NCBI GenBank assembly: GCA_965249745.1 | Contig: OZ252252.1 | Location: forward strand, 3,968,001-4,032,000 | DNA: 64,000 bases | From: JANYHH01 sp965249745 | Lineage (GTDB): Bacteria; Deinococcota; Deinococci; Deinococcales; JAAFIG01 | Direction: 5' to 3' | Shown: positions 16,034 through 24,875 of the stretch, in pieces | Layout: every line of letters begins with the position of its first letter | Numbering within the stretch: position 1 is the first letter of the stretch | Program-made: the position numbers and the translations under genes | Notes under the pieces: model-generated | What the model was told of the DNA's origin: nothing | Databases searched by the model: none | The model's input: only the letters and a program-made list of their open reading frames with translations

Positions 16034-17488
16034 ATGAACCTGACCCTCGAGCAATTCCAGACTGTCCCCGTCAACACCAGGGTTCCCGTCTACCGCGAGA
16101 TTCTGGCCGATCTGGAAACGCCCGTCAGCGCGTACTTGAAAATCGCGCAGGGAAACCCGATCAGCTTCCTGCTGGAGAGCGTCGAGGGCGGCGAGCGCTG
16201 GGCGCGGTACAGTTTTATCGGGGTCGGCGCGAAGGGCAGCATCAAAGCGCACGGCCGCCAGGTGACGCTAGCCGGAACCTTTGGGAATGAGAAACTCGAG
16301 ACGGACGATCCGTTGCAGGTCCTGTTCGATAAAACGGTCGCCCCGACCCAGCCCGACCCGAACCTGCCAGACTTTTTTGGCGGCTCCGTCGGTTATTCCA
16401 GCTACGACCTGGTGCGCGTCTTCGAGCGGCTGCCCGCCAAGAACCCAGACGAGATCAACATCCCCGACCTGTTGTTCATCGCGCCCGAGGGCATGGTTAT
16501 CTTCGATCACCTGAAGCACCGCATGTTCATCGTCGCCACAGCGACTGGCGGCGACCTGCTGAGTTACACCCGCGCTCGAGAAACCGTAGAATCCTTAGAG
16601 CGCAAATTGCGCGGCGCACTCCCCGGCGTACCCGGCGACCGACCCGCCCGGAAGAGCGAATTCACCAGCAACTGGACGCAAGAGGGCTACGAGGCGGCCG
16701 TGGAGCAGGCGTTGGAGTACATCCGCGCCGGGGACATCTTTCAGGTGCAGATCTCGCAACGCTTCACCGCCGAACTTCACACCCATCCGTTCGCCGTGTA
16801 CCGCGCCCTGCGAAACGTCAACCCCAGCCCACACATGGGCTATATGGAGCTGGGGGATTGCACCTTCGTAGCCGCCAGCCCGGAAAGCCTCTGCAAGTCT
16901 GAAGGACGCACCGTTATCACCCGCCCGATTGCCGGAACCCGCAAGCGCGGCGCGACCCCAGCCGAAGACCTGGCGCTCGAGGAGGAACTGAAAGCCGACC
17001 CAAAGGAGTGCGCCGAGCACATCATGCTGGTGGACCTGGGACGCAACGACATCGGCCGCGTCGCCAAATACGGGTCCGTCAGGGTTCACGAGCTGATGTT
17101 CGTCGAACGCTACAGCCACGTCATGCATCTGGTGAGCGACGTGCGCGGAGAGCTGGCAGACGGCAAGACCCCGCTGGACGCGCTGGCTGCGACCTTACCG
17201 ATGGGAACTGTCACCGGCGCACCGAAAATTCGCAGCATGGAAATCATCGAAGAGTTGGAAAGCACCCGGCGCAGTTGGTACGGCGGCGCGTTCGGCTACA
17301 TCGCGCTGGACGGCAGCATGAACATGGCGCTGACCCTGCGCACAGCATTGGTAAAAGACGGCAAGATTCACATTCAAGCGGCGGGCGGCGTGGTCGCCGA
17401 CTCGAGTCCAAGCTTTGAATTTGAAGAGAGCCTCAGCAAAGCCCGCGCCCTGCGCCGCGCCGTGGAACTCGCCGAAGCTGGGTTGTGA
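16034..17488 (+). CDS. trpE: anthranilate synthase component I
   Basis: 484 residues. With TrpG and glutamine it turns chorismate into anthranilate, the first step of tryptophan synthesis. Chorismate-binding family signatures include FQVQISQRF, ITRPIAGTRKRG, ADPKECAEHIMLVDLGRND and GTVTGAPKIRSMEII. The ATG at 16034 has AGGAG in front. An upstream extension of the frame runs through the attenuator and is not coding. The regulatory site for tryptophan binding could not be judged by eye. Confidence 0.96.
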   Translation: MNLTLEQFQTVPVNTRVPVYREILADLETPVSAYLKIAQGNPISFLLESVEGGERWARYSFIGVGAKGSIKAHGRQVTLAGTFGNEKLETDDPLQVLFDKTVAPTQPDPNLPDFFGGSVGYSSYDLVRVFERLPAKNPDEINIPDLLFIAPEGMVIFDHLKHRMFIVATATGGDLLSYTRARETVESLERKLRGALPGVPGDRPARKSEFTSNWTQEGYEAAVEQALEYIRAGDIFQVQISQRFTAELHTHPFAVYRALRNVNPSPHMGYMELGDCTFVAASPESLCKSEGRTVITRPIAGTRKRGATPAEDLALEEELKADPKECAEHIMLVDLGRNDIGRVAKYGSVRVHELMFVERYSHVMHLVSDVRGELADGKTPLDALAATLPMGTVTGAPKIRSMEIIEELESTRRSWYGGAFGYIALDGSMNMALTLRTALVKDGKIHIQAAGGVVADSSPSFEFEESLSKARALRRAVELAEAGL

Positions 17489-17491
17489 GGC

Positions 17492-18199
17492 ATGGACCGA
17501 CGATTTCAGAACCACCGCCAGAGTTCGCGGCTGCAAACATTCGATTACTCGAGTTCAGGCGCGTACTTCGTCACCGTCTGCGCCCAGCCTCGAGGGGGGA
17601 ATCTGTTGGGTGAGGTGACTCGAGACGGGATGCAACCTAACGCGGCTGGGGAAATGGTCGCTCGAGAACTCGTGGCCTTACCCTTCCGGTTCACGAACCT
17701 CGAGCTAGACGTTTTTATCGTGATGCCCGATCATATTCACACAATTTTTGTATTGCGCAAGACGACGAATCACGCACCCGACCCTCGTAGGGGCGAACCT
17801 TGTGTTCGCCCAGCCACGCAACCCAGCCGATCAATCCCACCAAACCAAACCGTGCGCGGCTCGAGACACAACCAAGACTCACCCCTCGAGATCACCCTTC
17901 CCGCGATTGGAGGCGGTGATTCTCGCGTCGCCCAAGGCGATCACAAGGATCGCCCCTACGTTCATCCGACGGGAACGGAACCTGGATCGGTGGGGCGGAT
18001 CGTGCAGGCGTTCAAATCAATCACCACGCACCAATACATCCAAGGCGTTCGTGAATCGAATTGGCAGCCGTTCGAGAAACGTTTCTGGGAACGCAACTAC
18101 TGGGAGCGCGTCTTGCGTAACGACACGGAACTCGAGGAGAAAAGGCGGTACATCCTGACCAATCCCGAGCGCTTCCTCGAGCGGCGAGGTGCGGTGTGA
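17492..18199 (+). CDS. REP-associated tyrosine transposase (RAYT, Y1/TnpA_REP family) with REP sequences inside the gene
   Basis: 235 residues. The HUH motif is PDHIH (His81, His83), and the C-terminal ERNYWERVLRNDTELEEKRRYI is the usual RAYT ending. Such enzymes are single-strand DNA nucleases that act on REP hairpins. Between about residues 93 and 160 lies an extra Pro/Arg-rich segment coded by two inverted REP-like elements (17786-17811 and 17936-17960) that keep the frame open. The gene starts 3 bases after the trpE stop and its stop overlaps the trpS start (GTGA), so it is fitted into the trp operon and probably co-translated. Confidence 0.88.
   Translation: MDRRFQNHRQSSRLQTFDYSSSGAYFVTVCAQPRGGNLLGEVTRDGMQPNAAGEMVARELVALPFRFTNLELDVFIVMPDHIHTIFVLRKTTNHAPDPRRGEPCVRPATQPSRSIPPNQTVRGSRHNQDSPLEITLPAIGGGDSRVAQGDHKDRPYVHPTGTEPGSVGRIVQAFKSITTHQYIQGVRESNWQPFEKRFWERNYWERVLRNDTELEEKRRYILTNPERFLERRGAV
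17786..17811 (+). repeat. REP-like element inside the RAYT gene (left copy)
   Basis: CGTAG head, then an 8-bp hairpin GGGCGAAC-CTTGT-GTTCGCCC. The GTAG tetranucleotide before a hairpin is the standard RAYT recognition layout. Confidence 0.85.
17936..17960 (-). repeat. REP-like element inside the RAYT gene (right, inverted copy)
   Basis: Read on the minus strand: CGTAGG head, then hairpin GGCGATC-CTTGT-GATCGCC. It has the same head and loop as the left copy in opposite orientation, so the two form a REPIN-like pair about 125 bases apart. Confidence 0.85.
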
Positions 18200-19194
18200 G
18201 ACAGCGGATTTTGACGGGGATTCGTCCGACGGGGCGGTTGCACCTGGGGCACTTCTTCGGGGTGTTGCAGCAAACCGTGGCGCTTCAGGACGAATTCGAG
18301 ACGTTTTTCATGATCGCGGACGTTCAGGCGCTAACCGATCACTTTCACGAACCCGAAAAAGTCCGGGAGCACGTGTTCGAGGTGGCGCTGGATGCCTTCG
18401 CCTGCGGGGTTGACCCGGCGCGGTCCACGACTTTCATTCAGAGTCTGATCCCGGAGATCGCGGAACTGACAGTCTTTTACAGCAATCTGGTGACGGTCGG
18501 GCGTTTGGGGCAGAATCCGACGGTCAGGGCGGAGATCGCGCAGAAGCGCGACCTGTTCGGGGAGAGCGTGACCTACGGCTTCCTGGGCTATCCGGTCTCC
18601 CAGGCGGCGGACATTACGGCGTTCGACGCCAGCCTGGTTCCGGTCGGCGAGGATCAACGCCCGATGCTCGAGCAGACTCGGGAAATCGTGCGGCGGTTCA
18701 ATCGTTTTTACGGCGAGACGCTGCGGGAACCGCAGGCGAGGGTGGTCGGTCACGGGCGGCTGCGCGGGCTGGACGGGGACGCGAAGATGGGCAAGAGTTT
18801 GAATAACGCGGTGTTCCTGTCCGACCCCGCGCAGACGGTCAACGAGCGGATTGCGAATGCCGTGACCGATTCACAGAAACTGAGGCTCCACGACGCTGGA
18901 CGCCCGGAGGTGTGTACCGTCTTCGAGTACCATCGCCTGTTCAGCGGCGAACAGCTCGAGACTATCGGATATGAATGCCGGACGGGTGCTCGAGGCTGCG
19001 TGGCCTGCAAGCGTGAACTGGCGGGAAACGTCAACGCGTTCCTGGAACCGATCCGTCAGCGTCGGGCGGCCCTCGACCGGAAGGATGTGCTGAGGAGGCT
19101 GCTCGAGGGGACGCGGCGAGCGCGGGCGGTGGCGGCCGAGACGTTAGCGCGGGTCAAACGCGCCATGAACCTGAGTTACGAGGGGGCGGCATGA
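18196..19194 (+). CDS. trpS: tryptophanyl-tRNA synthetase with probable iron-sulfur site
   Basis: 332 residues, class I synthetase. The HIGH motif reads HLGH (residues 16-19) and the KMSKS motif reads KMGKS (197-201). Four Cys at 240, 261, 268 and 271 give C-x20-C-x6-C-x2-C, close to the pattern reported for the [4Fe-4S]-binding synthetase of Thermotoga. The sequence resembles the auxiliary TrpRS II described in Deinococcus radiodurans. The GTG start overlaps the RAYT stop and the stop overlaps the trpG start, so charging and synthesis of Trp are coupled under one attenuator. Confidence 0.93.
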   Translation: MRQRILTGIRPTGRLHLGHFFGVLQQTVALQDEFETFFMIADVQALTDHFHEPEKVREHVFEVALDAFACGVDPARSTTFIQSLIPEIAELTVFYSNLVTVGRLGQNPTVRAEIAQKRDLFGESVTYGFLGYPVSQAADITAFDASLVPVGEDQRPMLEQTREIVRRFNRFYGETLREPQARVVGHGRLRGLDGDAKMGKSLNNAVFLSDPAQTVNERIANAVTDSQKLRLHDAGRPEVCTVFEYHRLFSGEQLETIGYECRTGARGCVACKRELAGNVNAFLEPIRQRRAALDRKDVLRRLLEGTRRARAVAAETLARVKRAMNLSYEGAA

Positions 19195-19769
19195 AGCAAA
19201 TTCTGGTGATAGATAATTACGATTCGTTCACGTACAACCTCGTGCAGTACCTCGGCGAGCTGGGCGCGGAGCCGACTGTCTGGCGCAACGACGGCTTCAC
19301 TCTTGAGGATGTGGCGGCGCTACAGCCGGACGGGATCGTGGTCAGTCCCGGTCCTTGCACACCGCTCGAGGCGGGATTGAGCGTCGCGGTCATCACGCGC
19401 TTTGGTCCTGAGATTCCTCTCCTCGGCGTCTGCCTGGGGCATCAGAGCATCGGGCAGGCGTTCGGGGCGCGGGTGACACGAGCGCGACAGCTCATGCACG
19501 GCAAGACTTCACAGATTCAGCACAATGGCACGGGCGTGTTCGCGGAGCTGGCGGACGGCTTGACCGCGACGCGGTATCACAGCTTGGTGATTGAAGACCT
19601 GCCGGATTGCTTGGAGGTCAACGCTTGGGTGGACGAACTCGGCGGGCGCACCGTCATGGGCGTGCGGCACAAGAAGTTTCCGGTTCACGGCGTGCAATTT
19701 CACCCGGAGAGCGCCCTGACCGAGGGCGGTCACGCGATGCTCCAGAATTTCCTCGAGGTCTGCCAGTGA
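19191..19769 (+). CDS. trpG: anthranilate synthase component II (glutamine amidotransferase)
   Basis: 192 residues. Class I amidotransferase with nucleophile Cys81 in GVCLGHQ and the His-Glu pair in VQFHPES; IDNYDSFTYNLVQYLGE opens the domain. It supplies ammonia to TrpE. Sequences of this type can also serve PabB in folate synthesis, but its place in the trp operon supports TrpG. Its ATG overlaps the trpS stop (ATGA). Confidence 0.94.
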   Translation: MKQILVIDNYDSFTYNLVQYLGELGAEPTVWRNDGFTLEDVAALQPDGIVVSPGPCTPLEAGLSVAVITRFGPEIPLLGVCLGHQSIGQAFGARVTRARQLMHGKTSQIQHNGTGVFAELADGLTATRYHSLVIEDLPDCLEVNAWVDELGGRTVMGVRHKKFPVHGVQFHPESALTEGGHAMLQNFLEVCQ

Positions 19770-20164
19770 GTCAGGAATCCGTGAAACGGCAAAATTTCTC
19801 AGGCGGCGGCAAGTGGGAAGCGTCCATCGGGTACTCGCGGGCGGTTCGGGTCGGGAATCAGATCTTCGTGTCTGGGACGACGGCGGCTGACTCGGACGGG
19901 AACGTCTCCGGGGATGCCTACGCGCAGACTGTGAAAACCCTGGAGACCTTGCGGCGGGCGCTCGAGCTGGCTGGGGCTGGTTTCGCCGACGTGGTGCGAA
20001 CGCGGATGTTCGTCAAAAATATTGACGATTCGGAAGCGATCGGACGGGCGCACGGCGAGGTGTTCGCAGCGATTCGTCCGGCTGCGACGATGGTCGAGGT
20101 CTCGCGGTTCATTCATCCGGAGATGCTGGTGGAAATCGAGCTGGACGCGATGGTGACGGGCTGA
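19766..20164 (+). CDS. RidA/YjgF-family deaminase
   Basis: 132 residues. Members hydrolyse reactive enamine and imine intermediates. The active Arg of VEVSR and the Glu of EIELD are conserved, as is FVSGTTA early in the chain. The GTG start overlaps the trpG stop (GTGA), so it is the last gene of the trp unit. A clean-up role for a reactive amino intermediate is an inference from position. Confidence 0.9.
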   Translation: MSQESVKRQNFSGGGKWEASIGYSRAVRVGNQIFVSGTTAADSDGNVSGDAYAQTVKTLETLRRALELAGAGFADVVRTRMFVKNIDDSEAIGRAHGEVFAAIRPAATMVEVSRFIHPEMLVEIELDAMVTG

Positions 20165-20312
20165 GGAGCGTTGACCCAGGAAATATTCAAGGCTCGAGAG
20201 GCGTGTGACCAACCGTGCGCGGCCGTGCGCCGGGCGACTATCAAGCTTAGCGTGGCTTCGTTCGGCTCCAGACATACCTCGAGTCGCGGTAAAGCTCAGG
20301 TAGAATTTCCCT

Positions 20313-22220
20313 GTGATCGGAAGTCAGATTCTGCACTACCGCATCCTTCGACGGCTCGGCGCGGGCAGCATGGGCGTGGTTTACGCCGCCGAGGACTTGA
20401 AGCTGCGCCGCACGGTCGCGCTGAAGTTCTTGCCGGAGGAACTGTTCGACGATCCGAAAGCCCTGGCGCGGCTGACCCGTGAGGCGCGGGCGGTTTCGCG
20501 TCTGGACCATCCGAACGTCGGGACGCTGTTCGCGCTGGAGAGCTTCGAGGATCGCACTTTTCTGGTGATGGGCTTTTACGATGGCGAGACGCTGGCGCAA
20601 CGCCTGCACCGCGAGCCGGGGCTGAGTCTGCCCGAATCGCAACGCATCGCCCTAGAGATGGCTCGAGGTTTGCAGCACGCGCACGCGCAGGGCGTCGTTC
20701 ACCGCGACTTAAAACCGGGGAACGTATTGCTGGCAAAGCAGTTCGATGCTTCGCTGGTGACGAAGATTCTGGATTTCGGACTGGCGCGGCTGGAGCAAAC
20801 CAGTATGCAGCTCACCAAACCGGGCAGTACCACGGGGACGCCGCTCTACATGGCTCCCGAGCAGGTGCGTGGCCAGGCGGTGGATGCGCGGGCCGATATC
20901 TGGGCCTGGGGCGCGGTCACCTATCAACTCCTGAGCGGTCGCACCCCATTCCTCGGCGATAGCATCGTGGCGCTGATGATGAACATTGTCCAGGGCGACC
21001 CGGAACCACTGCAAACCTGGCGGCCCGATCTGCCGCAACCCTGGTCAGAGACGGTCATGCGGGCCCTCCAGAAGCCGCTCGAGGCGCGGTGGCAGAGCAT
21101 GAGCGAGGCGCTGGCACGGCTCGAGGGGCGGGCCTTGTTTGAGGGGCAATCAGCGGCTGAACCCGCAGTATCAGCACCGCCCGTAACCCTACCGCGTCCG
21201 AATCCACCGGTCTCTATGGAAAAGCCACTCGAGTGGCGGCAACCGCCCGGCGTTCCCAATCCGCTCGAGGCGATGACCGAGAGCGACTGGCCGGTCGGCG
21301 ACCATCCGATAGACGCGACGGTACCCCCTCGAGCGCGACCGAAATGGTACTTGCCCGCCCTTGGCGCGGTTGGTCTACTGCTCGTGGGCGGCGCGGCGCT
21401 AACGCTGCTGAACCGCCCACCCGCCGCGCCGAACTGCCAACCGTGGGCGCGCTCCTCGGAGCGCGTGGCCCTGGCCAGTTCCGGGGCGCTCGAGTGGCAG
21501 CGCGGAGCCAAAACGATCTTCGGGACCGCCGCCTCGGGCGCGGCGCTGACCGATTGCGGCACGTTTGCTTACGGTGCAGTGAATGATGTCAAAGCGCTTT
21601 ACCCCGGCGCGACTCGCGCCTCGCGTCAGGTGATCGCGCTGCCGCACATGGTCCTGACGGTTGACCGGACAGTAGGCGTGAAACGCGCCTCGTTGGAGTT
21701 CCCGGAAGCGCTGACGCCAGTGGACAACGCCAACACCGACGGTCAAGAGTTTTACAGCACCGATAAACGCTTCGTGTTCGCCGCGCTGGAACCGAGCGTT
21801 CCAGGCGTCGAGTACACCTGGCAGGGCAAACGCTTGAACTGGAGCTTCTACGATTACAAGTTGCAACCGACACAGAATTTCTTCAACGTGCTGCAAACCC
21901 TGGACGTGGACGAGGGTGCCGAGCTGACCTACCCCACGGGTCTACCCGACGATGGCAGCGTCACCGGGATTGTCGTGACTCGAGGCAATCAACGCACCGC
22001 CGTGTTCTTCAATTTCGTCGGTCCGACCCTGCCGTTCGATGGCGTGAACGTGCCGCCCGGCATCGGGCAATACCTCATCACCAACCTGCGCCCAGGAGCC
22101 AGGTACGACCTGAAGTTTGAACCGGATCGCAACTGGTGGAGTCTCAATCTGGTTCCGGGCGGGCGTTACACCGTATCCTCGAGCGGCGTGCTGCTGCTGG
22201 AATCGCAACCACCGCGTTGA
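20313..22220 (+). CDS. transmembrane Ser/Thr protein kinase
   Basis: 635 residues. A complete Hanks-type kinase domain occupies residues 8-270: GAGSMG loop (16-21), Lys38, HRDLKPGN with catalytic Asp133, DFGLA (Asp155) and APEQ. A low-complexity Pro-rich linker leads to one membrane helix near 345-367, and about 265 residues lie outside with no PASTA repeat; that part is beta-rich and not recognised. The GTG start has TAGAAT at 20301-20306 six bases upstream (leaderless). Confidence 0.93.
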   Translation: MIGSQILHYRILRRLGAGSMGVVYAAEDLKLRRTVALKFLPEELFDDPKALARLTREARAVSRLDHPNVGTLFALESFEDRTFLVMGFYDGETLAQRLHREPGLSLPESQRIALEMARGLQHAHAQGVVHRDLKPGNVLLAKQFDASLVTKILDFGLARLEQTSMQLTKPGSTTGTPLYMAPEQVRGQAVDARADIWAWGAVTYQLLSGRTPFLGDSIVALMMNIVQGDPEPLQTWRPDLPQPWSETVMRALQKPLEARWQSMSEALARLEGRALFEGQSAAEPAVSAPPVTLPRPNPPVSMEKPLEWRQPPGVPNPLEAMTESDWPVGDHPIDATVPPRARPKWYLPALGAVGLLLVGGAALTLLNRPPAAPNCQPWARSSERVALASSGALEWQRGAKTIFGTAASGAALTDCGTFAYGAVNDVKALYPGATRASRQVIALPHMVLTVDRTVGVKRASLEFPEALTPVDNANTDGQEFYSTDKRFVFAALEPSVPGVEYTWQGKRLNWSFYDYKLQPTQNFFNVLQTLDVDEGAELTYPTGLPDDGSVTGIVVTRGNQRTAVFFNFVGPTLPFDGVNVPPGIGQYLITNLRPGARYDLKFEPDRNWWSLNLVPGGRYTVSSSGVLLLESQPPR

Positions 22221-22271
22221 ATTCGTCTCTGGTCCCGCCTCCCGCTGTCGGCGGGAGAGCATGAGGTTGGC

Positions 22272-22949
22272 TCAGCTTCGTTCCCAGCGCATCACGGCCG
22301 TATAGACACCATCGTGGCCGCGGAATTCCAGGGTTTCACCGGGGGTGCTCGGCTGACCGTTCCAGGTCTGGTTGTCACTGCTCAGGTCGAGGAGTTTGAT
22401 CGAGGTTGGGAAAATATCGTCTCCCACCCAACTGCTGACCTTCCCAATCAGGTAGTTGCCGAGTTCTTTGAGCTTATCCTTGGCGAAATCTTTCAGCGCA
22501 TCCACGACCACGGCCGCCGCTGGCGCGAACGCGACGCCACCACTGCTACCATGCCCCACTCTGGCACTGATCGCGCCCTCAAGAGCCTGAGCCGTGAGCT
22601 TTTTACGAAACTCTTCAGCCAGTTGCTCGAGGAACTTGTTGCGCCCATTGCCCCCATCGTGTTCCGCCAACATGACTGAGGCCAGAACCGCCTTCGGGTA
22701 CGGATACACGTTTGGATCACCGAGCGGCAGGCTGAACAGGTCACGGTTCCAACGCACGGTCTCGCCATCGTCAAAGTTATTTCCAACCAACCTAGCCCCA
22801 GTCGTTCCCACAGTGAACGACTTGTTAGCGTTAATCAGCACGTAGACCGCGCCGATATAGATTTCGTCGTTGCCGAATTTCTCCGCCCAGCGCCCACCGG
22901 TCTCGTCAACGCAGCGCACACTGGCGATCTTCAAGGCAATTTCAGCCAT
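22272..22949 (-). CDS. hypothetical protein, 225 aa
   Basis: No family recognised. Opens ALKIASVRCVDETGGRWAEKFGNDEIYIG, a pattern of a beta domain with acidic residues, has an Ala/Gly-rich helical middle and ends YTAVMRWERS. No signal peptide. AAAGAGG lies upstream of the ATG at 22949. It is convergent with the kinase gene; a 7-bp hairpin without a T-run sits between them (22239-22257). Confidence 0.65.
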   Translation of the reverse strand: MAEIALKIASVRCVDETGGRWAEKFGNDEIYIGAVYVLINANKSFTVGTTGARLVGNNFDDGETVRWNRDLFSLPLGDPNVYPYPKAVLASVMLAEHDGGNGRNKFLEQLAEEFRKKLTAQALEGAISARVGHGSSGGVAFAPAAAVVVDALKDFAKDKLKELGNYLIGKVSSWVGDDIFPTSIKLLDLSSDNQTWNGQPSTPGETLEFRGHDGVYTAVMRWERS

Positions 22950-23409
22950 GATGAACCTCTTTCAGTGAAGCAAGATTTAAGTTTTGGTCTCGAGATAAAA
23001 CTTGCTATCAAGCTAGCCAATGAGCGTTCCTCTGTACCCGACAAAAATCAAAAGCGTGTGTCCTGCACGAACCAGGTTCGACTCAACCGACTCGAGATTT
23101 CCCAGGACAGCCTCGTTCTGCCCGCCAAAGTTTCGAGAGTCTCCGAGCGCGTCGCTCACTCGAAACGGGCGGGCTGTCCCAGGGGTGTCCTGTCGTTAGA
23201 GGTGAACGAAAAGCTGCTATTTTGGTGGCTCGAGATGTGCTTTTAGAACTGTCCTGAACGCATTGAACAGACTTTTGTCAGGTACTCAGTGAGCGTTCCC
23301 AAAACATTCCCAACACCCAGAGAATACGTCAGGGAAGCCTTTTTCCGAATCACAGCGCAACAAAAAACCCTCGAGCCTTCAGGCTCGAGGGTTACCTACA
23401 GATTTTCGG
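22950..23409. other. 460-base intergenic region
   Basis: Holds the leader of the minus-strand hypothetical gene and, at its right end, the amt terminator (23362-23393). A plus-strand frame at 22965-23246 has no ribosome site and atypical composition and was not called. Confidence 0.5.
23362..23393 (-). terminator. amt terminator built on CTCGAG
   Basis: A perfect 12-bp stem AACCCTCGAGCC with loop TGAA, followed on the minus strand by T6. Each arm contains one CTCGAG. Confidence 0.92.
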
Positions 23410-24801
23410 TCAGTCGCCCGCGACGGCTTTGCCAAGGCTCACGGTGACGCTCGAGCCAATCGCGGAGGAACCGCTCGCGCTGCCGTACTCGCCACCGTGG
23501 TACGCAGCTTCGCCGTGATCTGCGAGGTCCAACCCGAGTTCTTCGTCCTGGCTCTTGGGGCGTAAACCCATGATGGCTTTCAGAGCGTACATCAACACGG
23601 TCGTGCCAACCACGGCCAGCACGATAGCGAACAGGACCGCCAGGGCTTGCGTGCCGAGCTGTCCGGGGTTGCCGTCAATCAAACCGCCCGCGATGGCGGA
23701 GTTGACGCTCTTCTGGGCGAAGACACCGGTCAGCAACGCGCCGGTAATACCACCGATGCCATGGCAGGCGAACACATCTAATGAGTCGTCCAGGTTGAGG
23801 CGGTTCTTGATCTGAATCGCGGTGTACGAAACCACGGCCGCGATCGCGCCGATGGCTAAGCTGCTCATGATGCTGACGTAGCCGCTGGCGGGGGTGATGG
23901 CGACCAAGCCGACGACCGCGCCGGTGGCGGCTCCGACGGCGGTGACCTTACCGGTGCGGAACAGTTCCACCAGGCACCAGACGATCATCGCGGCGGCGGT
24001 CGCAAAGTGGGTCGCGGCAAAGGTACTGCCCGCCAGGCCACCGGCTCCGACGGCGCTGCCCGCGTTGAAGCCGAACCAGCCGAACCAGAGTAGCGCCGCG
24101 CCCAGCAAAACAAACGGAACGTTGTGCGGAGCCATCGCGGTGCGCCCAAACCCGCGTCGTGGCCCGAGGATGATTGCCGCGACCAAGGCACTGACACCGG
24201 CGCTGATGTGAACCACCGTGCCACCGGCGAAGTCCAAGGCTCCCATCTTGAACAGGAAGCCATCCGGTGACCAGACGGCGTGCGCCAGCGGCGCGTAGAC
24301 CACCAGCGACCAGATGGCGATGAAAACCATGTACGTGGTGAACTTCATGCGTTCGATGATCGCGCCGCTGATGAGCGCGGGCGTGATGATCGCAAACATA
24401 AGCTGGAACAGCATGAAGACATTGATCGGAATCGTGCCAGCGGTTGGGTAAGCGCTGTTACCGTCCACGCCGTTCATGAAGGCGTACTTGAAGCCGCCGA
24501 GAACCCCGCCGATGATGTTCGGGTCCTTGTCAGTGGAGAACGCCAGGCTGAAGCCGACCAGCGCCCATAGGACCGACACGATAGCGAGCGCGATGAACGA
24601 CATCATCTTGGTGTTGAGCGCGTTCTTGCTGCGAACCAGGCCACCGTAAAAGAACGCCAGCCCTGGCGTCATCAGCATCACCAGTGCGCTCGAGATCAGC
24701 ATCCAAGCGGTGTCACCCGTGTCAGGCTTGAAGGTGTCGCCCGCCGATGCGGTCCCAGCCAGTAGCAGTGCGAGCGTCAAACCAGCTTTCAATCGCCTCA
24801 T
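23410..24801 (-). CDS. amt: ammonium transporter
   Basis: 463 residues. A signal peptide (MRRLKAGLTLALLLAGTASA) is followed by about eleven membrane helices. Amt signatures include DTAWMLISSALVMLMTPGLAFFYGG and the conserved FNAGSA, plus a cytoplasmic tail of the type that contacts PII. The ATG at 24801 has AAGGGGG before it; the longer open frame upstream crosses the promoter. It is divergent from the PII gene, the classical amtB-glnK pairing. Confidence 0.95.
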   Translation of the reverse strand: MRRLKAGLTLALLLAGTASAGDTFKPDTGDTAWMLISSALVMLMTPGLAFFYGGLVRSKNALNTKMMSFIALAIVSVLWALVGFSLAFSTDKDPNIIGGVLGGFKYAFMNGVDGNSAYPTAGTIPINVFMLFQLMFAIITPALISGAIIERMKFTTYMVFIAIWSLVVYAPLAHAVWSPDGFLFKMGALDFAGGTVVHISAGVSALVAAIILGPRRGFGRTAMAPHNVPFVLLGAALLWFGWFGFNAGSAVGAGGLAGSTFAATHFATAAAMIVWCLVELFRTGKVTAVGAATGAVVGLVAITPASGYVSIMSSLAIGAIAAVVSYTAIQIKNRLNLDDSLDVFACHGIGGITGALLTGVFAQKSVNSAIAGGLIDGNPGQLGTQALAVLFAIVLAVVGTTVLMYALKAIMGLRPKSQDEELGLDLADHGEAAYHGGEYGSASGSSAIGSSVTVSLGKAVAGD

Positions 24802-24846
24802 AGGTCCCCCTTCGTGCGCCTTCAATCTGCGCCTCGAGATGCCGGG

Positions 24847-24875
24847 AGTATACGGACGGTTCTGGCAACTGTCAA
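24847..24875 (-). promoter_or_regulatory. amt promoter, near-perfect sigma70 consensus
   Basis: On the minus strand TTGACA, a 17-base spacer and TATACT. The leader is about 40 bases and carries a normal ribosome site. Confidence 0.88.

Noticed and set aside
22239..22257. Hairpin CTCCCGC-TGTCG-GCGGGAG as a terminator
   Set aside because: No T-run on either strand, so it is recorded only as a hairpin between convergent genes.
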